NCBI RefSeq assembly: GCF_000026365.1
Contig: NC_012994.1
Location: 496,001-560,000 of the forward strand
From: Zygosaccharomyces rouxii
Taxonomy: Eukaryota > Ascomycota > Saccharomycetes > Saccharomycetales > Saccharomycetaceae
Length of the DNA stretch: 64,000 nt
Direction of reading: 5' to 3'
Part shown: positions 19,012 through 29,319 of the stretch, one piece after another
Position numbering within the stretch: position 1 is the first letter of the stretch
Layout of the letters: every line of letters begins with the position of its first letter
Position numbers and translations under genes: made by a program
Notes under the pieces: model-generated
The model's input: only the letters and a program-made list of their open reading frames with translations
Databases searched by the model: none
What the model was told of the DNA's origin: nothing

Positions 19012-19663
19012 AACGATTGTATAATTTGTATTTTACCGTGGGTATTGTAGCGATCGATTCTGGATAAAGGGAGAAGAAGGAGGTGTAGAAAAAAAAAAAA
19101 AAAACTAAAAAAAAATGTCAAAGGAATGAGTCTATTGGAAGAAGTAAGGCGGTCGTAACAAGGAAGCCCTTAATTGATCACTATTTCCAGTATATCGAAA
19201 GTTTTAGTCTGTTTGTCTGTTATGTACTTTGTTATGTAGCTTCTAAGTTCAATTCAAGCTAAGCGAGGCAAAAATTTTTATAGAGTCATAAGTTAGGAAG
19301 CAGACCTTTCGAAAACAGACAGAACGACAAAAACAACAACATTTTATTATTTATAATCTCGTTTAATTTAATTTAATTTAATTTAATTTAATTTTTTATT
19401 GCTCTGCATCGCATCGCATTACTTTACACCATAATGTATGCTATTCTCCTAATGTCATATGTAATTATTCAATGGTAGCGTTTAAGCAGACGAATAGACG
19501 ATATCGTTATCCCCAGATTATTAGCCGCTAGCCGACATGGCTGATAAAAAGAATACTTGAACTGTCTTATCTAATCCGATTTTTCTTAAATTTTTCATCC
19601 CTTCTTGTTTTATTCTATTTTCTTATATTACAGACTTTCTTCACCCATATCAATTCCTCTTAA
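19012..19663. other. Intergenic between the two TSC3 copies
   Basis: 652 bp forming the promoter of copy A and the 3' flank of copy B. It contains a pentanucleotide array of TTTAA, six units at 19362-19391, followed by GCATC repeats near 19406-19417. An A/T-rich run with A16-type tracts lies near 19087. No further gene was found. The sequence just upstream of copy A shares short blocks (ATTTTACCG, GGTATTGTAG) with that upstream of copy B, a trace of the duplication. Confidence 0.5.
19362..19391. repeat. TTTAA pentanucleotide tandem repeat
   Basis: Six perfect units of TTTAA in the promoter of the first TSC3 copy. Confidence 0.9.
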
Positions 19664-19897
19664 CTAAAATAAAATGCAGTATTTAACCACACCAAACACA
19701 CCAAGACTCATTAGCGTTAAGAAAAAAGTGTGGAGCCAAAATGCGTCTAATTTTGTCAAACCGTAAAATGGTAAATGGACATAGTAGGCCCAGTACGTTC
19801 TGCGTAAGAATTGAGCAACAGGATTTGGATAAATATTCAATCGTTGTGAACGCTGGGCGCTCGTTTCCACATAATACATCGTACTGCGGGAAGTCAT
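19664..19897 (-). CDS. TSC3: Tsc3-like small subunit of serine palmitoyltransferase, copy B
   Basis: A second 77-residue Tsc3-like protein. The core reads YYVHLPFYGLTKLDAFWLHT followed by LTLMSLGVFGVVKYC, and the N-terminus (MTSRSTMYYVETSAQR) is collinear with copy A (MPASHTMEYVETNAQR). The ATG at 19897 was chosen over an upstream in-frame TTG because it gives exactly the same length as copy A. Differences cluster in residues 22-37 and in the loop at 46-50, just before the membrane helix. In mammals, small subunits with small differences in the membrane region change the acyl-CoA preference of serine palmitoyltransferase, so divergence here may have functional meaning (inference). Confidence 0.9.
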   Translation of the reverse strand: MTSRSTMYYVETSAQRSQRLNIYPNPVAQFLRRTYWAYYVHLPFYGLTKLDAFWLHTFFLTLMSLGVFGVVKYCILF

Positions 19898-20730
19898 ATT
19901 TACCGCAAGCAATGCTCGAGTATTGTAGGTATAGCAGGTATAGTACTCGTTGTAGTATCGGAGGGTAGTATTGAAATACGGGAAAGCGGGGGAAAAAACT
20001 TTGTAATAGCTAGGGGAATTATAGTGTTTTTTCCGTCTTGTTTACTTTGCTTAACTTTCCTTTATTTCAACCAAAGAAGCTCTTCAATAAATATCACCAG
20101 TGTCAATGGGAACAGTTGTACTAGTAGAAGAGAAGTATGTCGAGTATTTTATTCCCCTCTGCGCGTTGTGATTTTAAATTTTGCTCGGTACGGTGAACCA
20201 AACTGCTGAGTGAAGAAAAAGAAAACAAAAGGAAAAAAAAAACAGCTAATTAACAACTAGAAGTTTAGCTACAATTGCATAATAAGATCTTGTTCCATGC
20301 AGCATTCAAGATATTTTTAAATAAGAAAATTATAAGCTTGGCCTTCTGCTGTGCATTCCGAGTTCTGTGGCTGTGTGATGGTTGTTGTAACGAGCCCCGA
20401 GATTATAAAAGGAAAAAAATCTTGGCATATCAATGCCGTGTTTTCTTGGCAAACACGATTTGTTGTTTAAGCTGTTACTAATTACACGTGTAGAAGGGAA
20501 ATACTAGGATATGATCTGGTGAACTCGTTAGTTAGAGGTAAAATTATAAAATTCTGCAATATGTTCAAGGGCGCCTCGGTCTTCGCCAAGTAATAAATCA
20601 AATGTCTACTATACGGAAGCATCGGAAAATGGTACAGCTGAAGCGACCGCCGACAATTCGGAAGGGGAAGGAAAGTAGAACATTTGAATGACGATGACGG
20701 ATACACAGCCATAGTCATTTGGTACTATAA
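19898..20730. other. Intergenic, TSC3 copy B promoter and AKL1 3' flank
   Basis: 833 bp without a gene I can support. A CACGTG E-box lies near 20486. Two adjacent hairpins lie at 20424-20457: GGCAT/ATGCC with a 4-nt loop, then CGTGTTT/AAACACG with a 7-nt loop. They may belong to a transcript 3' end or a small structured RNA. No snoRNA C/D boxes were recognised. Confidence 0.45.
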
Positions 20731-23700
20731 TTATTCCTTTTTCTTATCAGGTCCTCTAAAGACAGAAAAAATTGATCTTCTCTTCGCTGATAAGGCTGCT
20801 TCTCCCTTTACTGCCTCCTTACGAATCTTTTCAAGATCTAAGGATTGGCGTGCTTTAGCAAATGACCTTCTCACTTCTCCACCACCGCTTCCGCTTGCTG
20901 GACCACTAGCGTTAACGCTAGTATTGCTGCTATTCTTGTGTGCATTCTTATACCTGTCTAAGTCGTTGTTTTGCAGTGATGGGGGTGATCCGGAGCTGGC
21001 ATTGGTACCGGCATTAGAACTTGTTCCGCCCGCGTTAGCGCTGCCACTACCTGCGCTTGTACCATTATTAGTAGTATTGTTATTGTTGTTACTGTTACTG
21101 TTATTGTTGTTACTATTGTTGTTGTTGTTGTCGTTGTTACTGTTTGCATTGTTGTTGCTGTGCCTACGAATATCGCCATGCGGTCTTCTAGGTGGGTCAG
21201 CTACATCTTGTCTCCTTGTCGCTTCTTTTGTCGGTGGTCTTTGGGTTTCTGGCGATGAAAAATGAACCTCTTGATACTTTAAATCTAGTGATCGACGTAA
21301 GCTTCCGGTACTCGAATCGATGGTTTGACGAATGGGTTTTTCAGGTGGTTGGGTCAATTTCTCATTGCTCGCCGGTGGTTGTTGAGTTCTATCTCTTTCT
21401 CTTCTTGCATCATCTAGATCAATTTGAATACTTTCACTCGACGCCGTACTACTTACTGTACTCGCAGAATCGAATGTATCGCGTTTTATATGTGATATTG
21501 GCTTTGGTGGGTCGTTGGAGTTTAGATCGAATTCGTCGTAGCTTAAATCCAAGTTTTTACTCGGAGTTCTCTCTAATTGGGGTGAATCCGTTTTTGGTCT
21601 ATGATCACTGCCGCCTCTTTTATGCAATGATTGCTTTAAATCTAGACCGTCATGACTTTGGTAATCCTGCCATGTCTTCGGATGTGGTGGTTTTGGCGGT
21701 GGATTCTCCGGTGGCTGTACTAAATCAGATGAATCAACGGTAGTTGCATGTTGAGGTAGTTGTCTAACTTGTTCCACCGGCGGCTGTTGTTGTTGTTGTT
21801 GTTGATGATGATGCTGTGGTGCAGGTACAAACCCCTGTTTTGCTTGTTGTTGTGATGGCAAAGGTCTTGGCACCTGTTGTTGTGGTTGCTGTTGTAAAGC
21901 AATTTGTGACATGGGATTCTGAGCTGACAACGAAGCATTTGGTCCCACAGAAGGGGATGGATAATAAGGCGAGGTACCAGATTGAGGTTGCTGTGGAGGC
22001 ACTTGATAGTTAAATCTCATGTGTGATTGTGGTTGAGGTACATCAGAAATCTTTTTAAGTGGAATTGGTTGTGCTTGTCCCTGTACAGATACTGGTGAAT
22101 CCACATGTTGGTAAAACATATTTTGATTAAAATTCATTTTTGGTTGAGCCTGTGGTACGGGGCCCACCTGTGGTAATTGCGGTTGTGGTTGTGAAATAGT
22201 GAATTGAGAGTCATCAGCTGGCGAGTGGGCATCCACAAAATATTCAGGTCTACTACCAAGTTCAGGCTGAATTGAAATTGGAGTTCCTCTAGGGGCAACG
22301 TTAACACCACCAGCGCCCCCGGGGAGCGCACCAGCGTTACCAGGAATTGGCATCGGACCAGGTGCCTGAGGAACAGGAGCAGCAGGAGCCACCGGAGCAG
22401 CTCCCATTGGTGTACCTGAAGATGACAACGGTCCTGGTTGTCCCTGACCGAATCCTTGAGCCATCATGGGAAAAGGATTATTGGATTTATGCTGTTTAAT
22501 AATACCTGGAGATTGTTCCGACCTTGCTGTTTGTTCAACGGCTAATATATCCGAATATTTAACATCTTGTATTGGCGGACCACCTGATAAGGATTTACCT
22601 GAGGAGTATGAACTCATACTCCTTTGATTTGGCGGGCTGAAATGTGAATCTCTATCTGTCATAGAAACAGACGCAAATTGTTTAGGTTCAGCATCTAAAT
22701 TAGCATCTGATTCATTTTCAAATTCATTACTTGGCAGATTTTTTCTACTTGCACTTGATGGATTTCTTGAAGGTTTTGTACTTGAAAAAACACTTTTCCT
22801 ATGATCTGAAAATTCATCGGAGGAACTAACACTTTCCTTTGACTTCATTGGCTGCTGTTGTTGTTGTTGTTGTAGTTGTTGTTGATGTAGACCAACTTCC
22901 GCTGGAATCTTGGAGGAAACTTCAAAAGATGTAATTAGTAAATCGTTCAAAAGTTTCTCTTCCACTGCATTGAGACGTCCATTATTTTCCAGTTTCTTTT
23001 GTTGCAATAGATACATTTGATATTGAACGTTTTGTAATTTAGTTTGAAATTCTGTGTATTTTTCAAAATTGTAAGGTCCTAACCCATATTTATCTTCAAT
23101 AGGGACTTCACAACCAATGACGCTACAGATGTGATGCATGACTTGATATATGTTTGGTCTCACATATGGATTTTCCGCTAACATGATAATAATCAGATTG
23201 ATCAATTTGGATGAATATTTATTAGCTGGAAATTCATATTTGGAATGTAAAATGGAAAATTGACCAGTCATTTCAAAAGGTGTAATAAAAAAAAGCAATT
23301 TGTAAAGGAAGATTCCCAGTGCCCATATATCAGATTTTTCATTAATGGGCAAACATCTATAAAGATCTATCATTTCTGGTGACCTGTACTGAGGAGTCGT
23401 ATTCACATAGATGTTTTGAGTTAAAATGGCAATGTCTTGATGCGTTGTCACTAATGGGAAACATGTTGATGTTGATCCAAAGTCACATAGTTTAAAATTG
23501 TTCTGGGCATCTACCAACACATTTTCAATCTTAATATCCCTATGGATCAAAGGTATCGGCAAATAATGCATTTGAGAAATTGCCAAAGTCGTATCGTACA
23601 TGACCTTTAAAATCTCCTTTTCTGTCAATCTGGTAGCTAACCTTTGGTTCATATAATCTAAAAGAGAATTATTCGGGCACAATTCCATTAGCAGTAAAAC

Positions 23701-24078
23701 CTCATAACCAACTTGCCCGGAAGTTCTTCTACTCGCATTCGAATCGTAGTACTGTATGATAGCCTTGGCTCCTCTTAACTGCTTCATCACTTCCACTTCA
23801 TTTCTCATTTCCGAAAGTCCATTTTCATCAGGTACCAATACCCTCTTCAGACATGCAATGTCCCCAGGTTGAAGTGGCGCCTTGCTACCATTATTAAATT
23901 CACCCAAAAATTTGATGTATTTCACCGAATAAATCTGGGCAAATCCACCTTCAGCAATAAAACTTATTATTTCCACCTGTTGATTCCCCACAGCTACAAC
24001 AGTACCCGGGGCGTACCCGTCCACTACTGGCTTAGTCACAGATGATGCCGTCTTTGCAGCATCACTAGTGGCAGGCAT
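20731..24078 (-). CDS. AKL1: Akl1, Ark/Prk-family serine-threonine kinase
   Basis: This 1115-residue kinase belongs to the Ark1/Prk1/Akl1 (NAK) family that regulates actin patches and endocytosis. The kinase domain occupies about residues 25-305, with the Gly-rich loop IAEGGFAQIYSVKY, the catalytic LIHRDIKIENVL and DFGST. The rest is a disordered Pro/Gln/Ser-rich tail with polyQ near residue 400. A Pro/Met-rich segment spans about 560-740, and an Asn-rich run of mixed N and S lies near 1020-1050. The tail ends in a basic segment (KEAVKGEAALSAKRRSIFSVF). The frame opens with TTG at 24117; the ATG at 24078 fits the Sc protein start. Its position between TSC3 and ORC2 matches YBR059C. Confidence 0.95.
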   Translation of the reverse strand: MPATSDAAKTASSVTKPVVDGYAPGTVVAVGNQQVEIISFIAEGGFAQIYSVKYIKFLGEFNNGSKAPLQPGDIACLKRVLVPDENGLSEMRNEVEVMKQLRGAKAIIQYYDSNASRRTSGQVGYEVLLLMELCPNNSLLDYMNQRLATRLTEKEILKVMYDTTLAISQMHYLPIPLIHRDIKIENVLVDAQNNFKLCDFGSTSTCFPLVTTHQDIAILTQNIYVNTTPQYRSPEMIDLYRCLPINEKSDIWALGIFLYKLLFFITPFEMTGQFSILHSKYEFPANKYSSKLINLIIIMLAENPYVRPNIYQVMHHICSVIGCEVPIEDKYGLGPYNFEKYTEFQTKLQNVQYQMYLLQQKKLENNGRLNAVEEKLLNDLLITSFEVSSKIPAEVGLHQQQLQQQQQQQPMKSKESVSSSDEFSDHRKSVFSSTKPSRNPSSASRKNLPSNEFENESDANLDAEPKQFASVSMTDRDSHFSPPNQRSMSSYSSGKSLSGGPPIQDVKYSDILAVEQTARSEQSPGIIKQHKSNNPFPMMAQGFGQGQPGPLSSSGTPMGAAPVAPAAPVPQAPGPMPIPGNAGALPGGAGGVNVAPRGTPISIQPELGSRPEYFVDAHSPADDSQFTISQPQPQLPQVGPVPQAQPKMNFNQNMFYQHVDSPVSVQGQAQPIPLKKISDVPQPQSHMRFNYQVPPQQPQSGTSPYYPSPSVGPNASLSAQNPMSQIALQQQPQQQVPRPLPSQQQAKQGFVPAPQHHHQQQQQQQPPVEQVRQLPQHATTVDSSDLVQPPENPPPKPPHPKTWQDYQSHDGLDLKQSLHKRGGSDHRPKTDSPQLERTPSKNLDLSYDEFDLNSNDPPKPISHIKRDTFDSASTVSSTASSESIQIDLDDARRERDRTQQPPASNEKLTQPPEKPIRQTIDSSTGSLRRSLDLKYQEVHFSSPETQRPPTKEATRRQDVADPPRRPHGDIRRHSNNNANSNNDNNNNNSNNNNSNSNNNNNTTNNGTSAGSGSANAGGTSSNAGTNASSGSPPSLQNNDLDRYKNAHKNSSNTSVNASGPASGSGGGEVRRSFAKARQSLDLEKIRKEAVKGEAALSAKRRSIFSVFRGPDKKKE

Positions 24079-24583
24079 ATCTCTCTTTTCTCTATCTTTA
24101 TATCTGTCTGTTGACAAAAACCTCTATACTTCTTAAAAGCAAGCTATTCCTACTGCCCACTCACTGTAACAACGAGCAGTGTTATAATGCTAGTTTAAAG
24201 ACCTTTCTTGTTGTGAGCCTACTCTTTAGCTCTTCTCCCCCTTTCCGTGCGTCGAGGGAAAATTGGTGAAAAACGGTAAAGACGATCCAACAAAGCCGAT
24301 GAAAACTATATAATTATTAAGAGAACCCAATCGTCCTTGGAATGGACTCAGCGTAAGGTACATAAGGATAAATAAATAGTACTTATACGACATTTCTTTA
24401 TCTTGACTGTTTTGTCATAGTCTTCGCTGACATCTGTGAATTCATTGTATATGCTGATTCTTGTACAAGCTGTGTGGGCCTAACGTCTTGTGAAGAAGAG
24501 GAAAAAAAGACACCTCGGAGGGTAACCTGGAGGGATGCAGTGGTATATTTATATATCAGTAAACCCTGGACTGTCCTTCAAGC
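24079..24583. other. Intergenic, AKL1 promoter and ORC2 3' flank
   Basis: 505 bp between two minus-strand genes. No gene or clear motif was found apart from A/T-rich stretches (for example TATATTTATATATCAG near 24543). Confidence 0.45.
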
Positions 24584-26395
24584 TCATATGCTTTGCATTA
24601 CTGTTGATAACAACTTGTTTATCTCTGAGTAATTGTAAGGAATCCAAACGTGTTCCGTACCCGCTGGATTCTTTGAGATGGCGGCCATCTTATGTTCAAC
24701 AAATTCCGTAAGCATGCTTCTCAAAGAAATTTCATTACTCGCGACGAATTCTGCTGAACACAGATGTAGAAGCTGCTTTAGTTCTACGCCCACTGTCGGC
24801 GATCCACGCTTCGTTGGCGGTACTTGGCCTCTAGCGTTTGATGCATGCGAGTTCATATTAGAGATTTGTGTCTCTAATAGAACCTTGTACATTCTCTTCG
24901 TGTTGTGCGTTAGAGATTCTAACACGAATTTAGCACCTTCAGCACCGCTTGCAGAGTTGTTTCTATTCATCTTCATAACGTCTTTGAACGATGATTCTAC
25001 CGCTAATGGTTCGTAATTGGAAACATCGTGAAAAACAAAGTTGTAATTTTGGGCTTTGAAATTATCCCATAGAATGGGAGCATAAATATGATCCGTGGAT
25101 GCTACGAGGGCGACTTGTCGTATCAGTGCCAAATAGCATAACATCGTTTGGAAATTGTCCTTTCTTAGACTTGGTCCATCTAAATTGTGAATTACAATAA
25201 CTAGTTTAATGTCCGGTGGTTCATTTTTGTAAAGTTCAATCATTTTTTGAATTTGCAAAATTACGTGGTTCCCCCAATACTTGGTCTCATTTCGACTTAG
25301 TTCCTGTGGTAAGAGCGCCCGTGAAATATCCTTAAAGACGTCTCTGTAATTACACGTCGGATTGTACCCATTAACAACCACACATGGAACCCCCACACTG
25401 CTTTCGTCAGAAACCAGATTAGGAGCAAGGTATTCAAATACGTATCTTTCCAAAAATTCTCTTTTAGAACCTACCCCATAGAATAAAAGTGAAAAACCTT
25501 GAGTTAATTCAAACCAGTATTGTGGAAACAACCTAGTTTGAATTTCATAGAGTCCATCACGGGCGGCTCTGTGTAGTTTTCCGTGAAACGTATTAGAAAT
25601 TAATGCAAATTCTTCTCTAGTGACATCTGTTGCCATACTCATGGTGTTCTTAGATTTCTGACTACCACGCAATTGCTTCCTTTGATCAAAATATCCTTCA
25701 AAAGTATCGAAAAATGAACTCATCGATTTATCCGTCGTAGTCGGTACATATTTTTCCTTGGCAGTTGGCAATGGGGTGGGGACGAAATTTCTACTCAATT
25801 TTAGATTTTCACTCGATGCTGTATTCTTGTATTCATCCAAATTGCTTAAAATGACTTTTTTCAATGGTGATGTAAAGTCATGCTCCGTACTCAAAGTCTT
25901 CTTGGGCGTTTTCTTCTGAGGAGTAGTTGTTATAGATACTTCATTTTCACTCTCAGTAGTCTTTACGGGACTGGCCAACACGGGAATTGGAGTTTCTGAT
26001 CTAGACGGCAGTCTCCGATGGCGCTTGTTCTCCCTATCTAATTTATCTTCTTCATCTCCATTGGATACGTAGGCGTCACCACCATCGTCATTATTATCTT
26101 CTTCCTCTTCTTTATCATCATTTTGAGACTTCGTCCTGCGAGACTCACTGCGTTTTCTTTTACCAATTGGTGATTCTGACGATGATAGATCGGAGGACTC
26201 TTGCCAAATGCCGCCAGGAGTTGGACTCCTTTCAATTCTTTCCAATAAATTCTTCTTCGGAGATCTCTTTCGATCAAGTCCATCTGGAACCGGAGTAGAT
26301 CTCCTCTTAGAGACTACACGGCAAGTAACTTTACCTCTTGCCTTAGAAGGTGACGATAATATATCGACATGCTTAACGATACCGTCATCAGACAT
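24584..26395 (-). CDS. ORC2: Orc2, origin recognition complex subunit 2
   Basis: This 603-residue protein has a disordered, charged N-terminal third with many SP/TP sites (for example RSPTPGG, STPVPD), probable CDK targets that in Sc help prevent re-replication. The conserved C-terminal ORC2 domain follows, including LLFYGVGSKREFLERYVFEYL and VVNGYNPTCNYRDVFKDI, a degenerate AAA+-like fold, and the C-terminal winged-helix region. It acts at replication origins in the nucleus. The frame opens with TTG two codons upstream; the ATG at 26395 was chosen. It is the ortholog of YBR060C. Confidence 0.96.
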   Translation of the reverse strand: MSDDGIVKHVDILSSPSKARGKVTCRVVSKRRSTPVPDGLDRKRSPKKNLLERIERSPTPGGIWQESSDLSSSESPIGKRKRSESRRTKSQNDDKEEEEDNNDDGGDAYVSNGDEEDKLDRENKRHRRLPSRSETPIPVLASPVKTTESENEVSITTTPQKKTPKKTLSTEHDFTSPLKKVILSNLDEYKNTASSENLKLSRNFVPTPLPTAKEKYVPTTTDKSMSSFFDTFEGYFDQRKQLRGSQKSKNTMSMATDVTREEFALISNTFHGKLHRAARDGLYEIQTRLFPQYWFELTQGFSLLFYGVGSKREFLERYVFEYLAPNLVSDESSVGVPCVVVNGYNPTCNYRDVFKDISRALLPQELSRNETKYWGNHVILQIQKMIELYKNEPPDIKLVIVIHNLDGPSLRKDNFQTMLCYLALIRQVALVASTDHIYAPILWDNFKAQNYNFVFHDVSNYEPLAVESSFKDVMKMNRNNSASGAEGAKFVLESLTHNTKRMYKVLLETQISNMNSHASNARGQVPPTKRGSPTVGVELKQLLHLCSAEFVASNEISLRSMLTEFVEHKMAAISKNPAGTEHVWIPYNYSEINKLLSTVMQSI

Positions 26396-27401
26396 ATTCA
26401 ATAGATGCTTAGATCGATAAAGATCAAAAGCTGGAATTGGTTATATGATAGCTATATTCATTGTTCAGCCTTTATTAAAGGAAATCCGAATTTTTTTTTT
26501 CAATGTACTCCGATGATCACTTGGTGAGGCATAGTAGCCGTAAAAAGTAGAATTTTAGTAAAATACTGTATAGAATACTGAGCAGGCAGACCATGCTAAG
26601 AGACTATCAAGCTCCTGTGTGCTTCTCAGATTCAGGCAATCAAAACTGTGTTTAGTAGGCAAAACCGGGGGAATTGATAACATAAATCTCTGTTCTGCTC
26701 TTGTGATAAAGAACATACTTGATCTTGACCAGAAGCAGAGATAAGGGAGATGCTATTAAAACGGTTCTTATCCCCCCTATAACCCTACAAATACAGATCA
26801 GCAAGTAACATTTGCCCAATCTGTTGCAATCTTTACTTACATGAAATGAATCGTATACTATACATGCTGATTCCTTCGGCGCTTACTTCATCGCGGTGCG
26901 ACTATGGACAATTAGACAAAAGCCTCGAAGAGACAATGCATGGATTCTTTAAAGCACCAAGGAAGGTTAAAATTGGCACTTCATAATACATATGAAACTC
27001 TTAAAGTAAAATTCATCTCAATTAGAAGGAAGAGAAAAATAAATCACGTGACTATACTAGATTTCATTGACATACTATAAACCATCAAACAGAATATTAC
27101 AAGAGCCATATCTACTACGACCAGCTTGGAGATCCCCTTGTGATTGAACCTGAACACTCTAATTAAAATAGTTTATACTGTGTATATCTCAAGCTGTTAC
27201 CCGCATATAGGTTTAGGTGTGGCGTACAGATGTTTTGAAAATTTTCCAATATTTCCTAGTTCGCCTTCGAGATGAGATGAGATAAAGTAAAAACCTTGAA
27301 GCACTAATTGATCACAATCTATTATCAATAGTCTTAGCACACAAGTGTAAGTCTTTTTGACTCTCTGATCTCTTTAAGTCAAAAAACAACAACAAACAAC
27401 A
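26396..27401. other. Long divergent region between ORC2 and KRS1
   Basis: 1006 bp, longer than usual here. It contains a palindromic Cbf1-type site TCACGTGA (27044-27051), a Reb1-type TTACCCG (27197-27203) and the KRS1 RRPE/GATGA module (separate entry). A minus-strand stretch at about 26700-26745 resembles part of the 5' end of U2 snRNA but lacks the branch-site recognition sequence (see findings). No tRNA boxes were seen. Confidence 0.5.
27236..27283 (+). promoter_or_regulatory. RRPE and GATGA-repeat module of KRS1
   Basis: TGAAAATTTTCC at 27236-27247 is an RRPE-type element. It is followed by GATGAGATGAGAT at 27271-27283, a tandem version of the PAC core. Reb1-type TTACCCG lies 33 bp upstream. 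The KRS1 ATG is 118 bp downstream of the repeat. The arrangement matches those at TMA19 and BMS1. Confidence 0.65.
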
Positions 27402-29186
27402 ATGTCTCAGGAGCAAGCCAATGCTGCCGCTGAAGCGGTTGCCAATTTGCATCTAGATGATGCTACCGGTGAAATGGTTTCTAAATCTGAATTGAAAAAA
27501 CGTCAGAAGCAAAGACAAGTGGAAGCCAAGAGAGCTGCCAAGAAGGCTACCGCTCAACCACCAGCTCCATCTAAAAAGAAGAAAGATGAAGCATTGGCGG
27601 ATTTATCACCATCTCAATATTTTGAAATGAGAAGTCGTCAAATCTTGGAACTAAGAAAATCTCATCAACCAAATCCTTACCCACACAAATTCTTCACAAC
27701 TACATCTTTGGCTGATTTCTTATCTAAGTACGCTTACTTGCAAAGAGGTGAAACTTTGAAGGAGGAAAAAGTTGCCATTGCAGGTAGAATTCACGCAAAG
27801 AGAGAATCTGGTTCTAAATTGAAATTTTACGTCTTGCACGGTGATGGTGCTGAAGTTCAATTGATGGCTCAATTGCAAGACTACCACGATCCTGAAGCTT
27901 ATGAAAAGGATCATGATCTCTTGAAGAGAGGTGATATTGTCGGTGTTGAAGGTTACGTCGGTAGAACTCAACCAAAGAAAGGTGGTGAAGGTGAAGTTTC
28001 CGTCTTTGTTAGCCGTATTCAATTGTTAACTCCATGTTTGCACATGTTGCCAGCTGATCACTTTGGTTTCAAAGACCAAGAAACCCGTTACAGAAAGCGT
28101 TATTTGGATTTGATCATGAACAAGGGTTCTAGAGACCGTTTCATCACTCGTTCCAAGATCATTTCTTTTATCAGAAGATTCTTAGATTCGAAAAATTTCA
28201 TCGAAGTGGAAACACCAATGATGAATGTCATCGCTGGTGGTGCCACAGCCAAGCCATTCGTTACTCACCATAATGACTTGGATATGGATATGTATATGAG
28301 AATTGCACCAGAATTGTTCTTGAAGGAATTAGTTGTTGGTGGTATGGAGCGTGTTTATGAAATTGGTAGGCAATTCAGAAATGAAGGTATTGATATGACC
28401 CACAACCCAGAATTTACCACTTGTGAATTTTATCAAGCATTTGCAGATGTTTACGATTTAATGGATATGACTGAATTGTTGTTCTCCGAAATGGTTAAGG
28501 AAATTACCGGTTCTTATGAGATTAAGTACCACCCAGATCCTCACAACCCAGAAAAGGAGATGTCCTTGAACTTCGCTAGACCATGGAAGAGAATCCACAT
28601 GATTGAAGCATTGGAAGAAAGGTTCAACACCAAGTTCCCAGCTGGTGACCAATTGCACACTAAGGAAACTGGTGAATTTTTGAAGAACCTTTTGGCTGCC
28701 AACAAGATGGATTGCCCACCACCTTTGACCAACGCTCGTATGTTGGACAAGCTTGTTGGTGAATTGGAAGACACCTGTATCAACCCAACTTTCATTTTTG
28801 GTCACCCTCAAATGATGTCCCCATTGGCTAAATACTCTAGAGATATGCCAGGTTTGTGTGAACGTTTCGAAGTTTTCGTTGCTACCAAAGAAATCTGTAA
28901 CGCCTACACCGAGTTAAACGATCCATTTGACCAAAGAGCACGTTTCGAAGAACAAGCTAGACAAAAGGACCAAGGTGATGACGAAGCTCAGTTAGTCGAT
29001 GAAACCTTCTGTAACGCTCTAGAATACGGTCTACCACCAACTGGTGGTTGGGGTTGCGGTATCGATAGATTGGCAATGTTCTTGACCGACTCCAACACTA
29101 TTAGAGAAGTGCTTTTGTTCCCAACTTTGAAACCTGATGTCCTAAGGGAGGAAGTTAAGAAGGAGGAAGTTAAGCCTTCCGCTTAA
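27402..29186 (+). CDS. KRS1: Cytosolic lysyl-tRNA synthetase (Krs1)
   Basis: This 594-residue class IIb aminoacyl-tRNA synthetase charges tRNA-Lys in the cytosol. A basic, Lys-rich N-terminal extension (about 1-75, [20 protein letters not shown]) is typical of eukaryotic LysRS and binds tRNA. An OB-fold anticodon-binding domain spans about 120-225. The catalytic core has motif 2 ([16 protein letters not shown]) and motif 3 ([19 protein letters not shown]). Codon use is highly biased, implying strong expression. Its neighbours ORC2 (YBR060C) and ENA (YDR038C type) fit the unduplicated order around YDR037W. Confidence 0.98.
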   Translation: MSQEQANAAAEAVANLHLDDATGEMVSKSELKKRQKQRQVEAKRAAKKATAQPPAPSKKKKDEALADLSPSQYFEMRSRQILELRKSHQPNPYPHKFFTTTSLADFLSKYAYLQRGETLKEEKVAIAGRIHAKRESGSKLKFYVLHGDGAEVQLMAQLQDYHDPEAYEKDHDLLKRGDIVGVEGYVGRTQPKKGGEGEVSVFVSRIQLLTPCLHMLPADHFGFKDQETRYRKRYLDLIMNKGSRDRFITRSKIISFIRRFLDSKNFIEVETPMMNVIAGGATAKPFVTHHNDLDMDMYMRIAPELFLKELVVGGMERVYEIGRQFRNEGIDMTHNPEFTTCEFYQAFADVYDLMDMTELLFSEMVKEITGSYEIKYHPDPHNPEKEMSLNFARPWKRIHMIEALEERFNTKFPAGDQLHTKETGEFLKNLLAANKMDCPPPLTNARMLDKLVGELEDTCINPTFIFGHPQMMSPLAKYSRDMPGLCERFEVFVATKEICNAYTELNDPFDQRARFEEQARQKDQGDDEAQLVDETFCNALEYGLPPTGGWGCGIDRLAMFLTDSNTIREVLLFPTLKPDVLREEVKKEEVKPSA

Positions 29187-29319
29187 GAGGAATGATACTA
29201 TGAAGAATTACAATAATACTAGAAAGGAACATAAAAAAATTACTAACTTGTTCATATAAATAAGATATATGTCGAGAGACCTGTATAACTATTAGCGATA
29301 TTGCGAATTAAATCAGTTA

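Noticed and set aside
20684..21265. 193-codon plus-strand frame overlapping the AKL1 3' end
   Set aside because: It is a low-complexity Leu-rich antisense shadow of the Asn-rich AKL1 tail.
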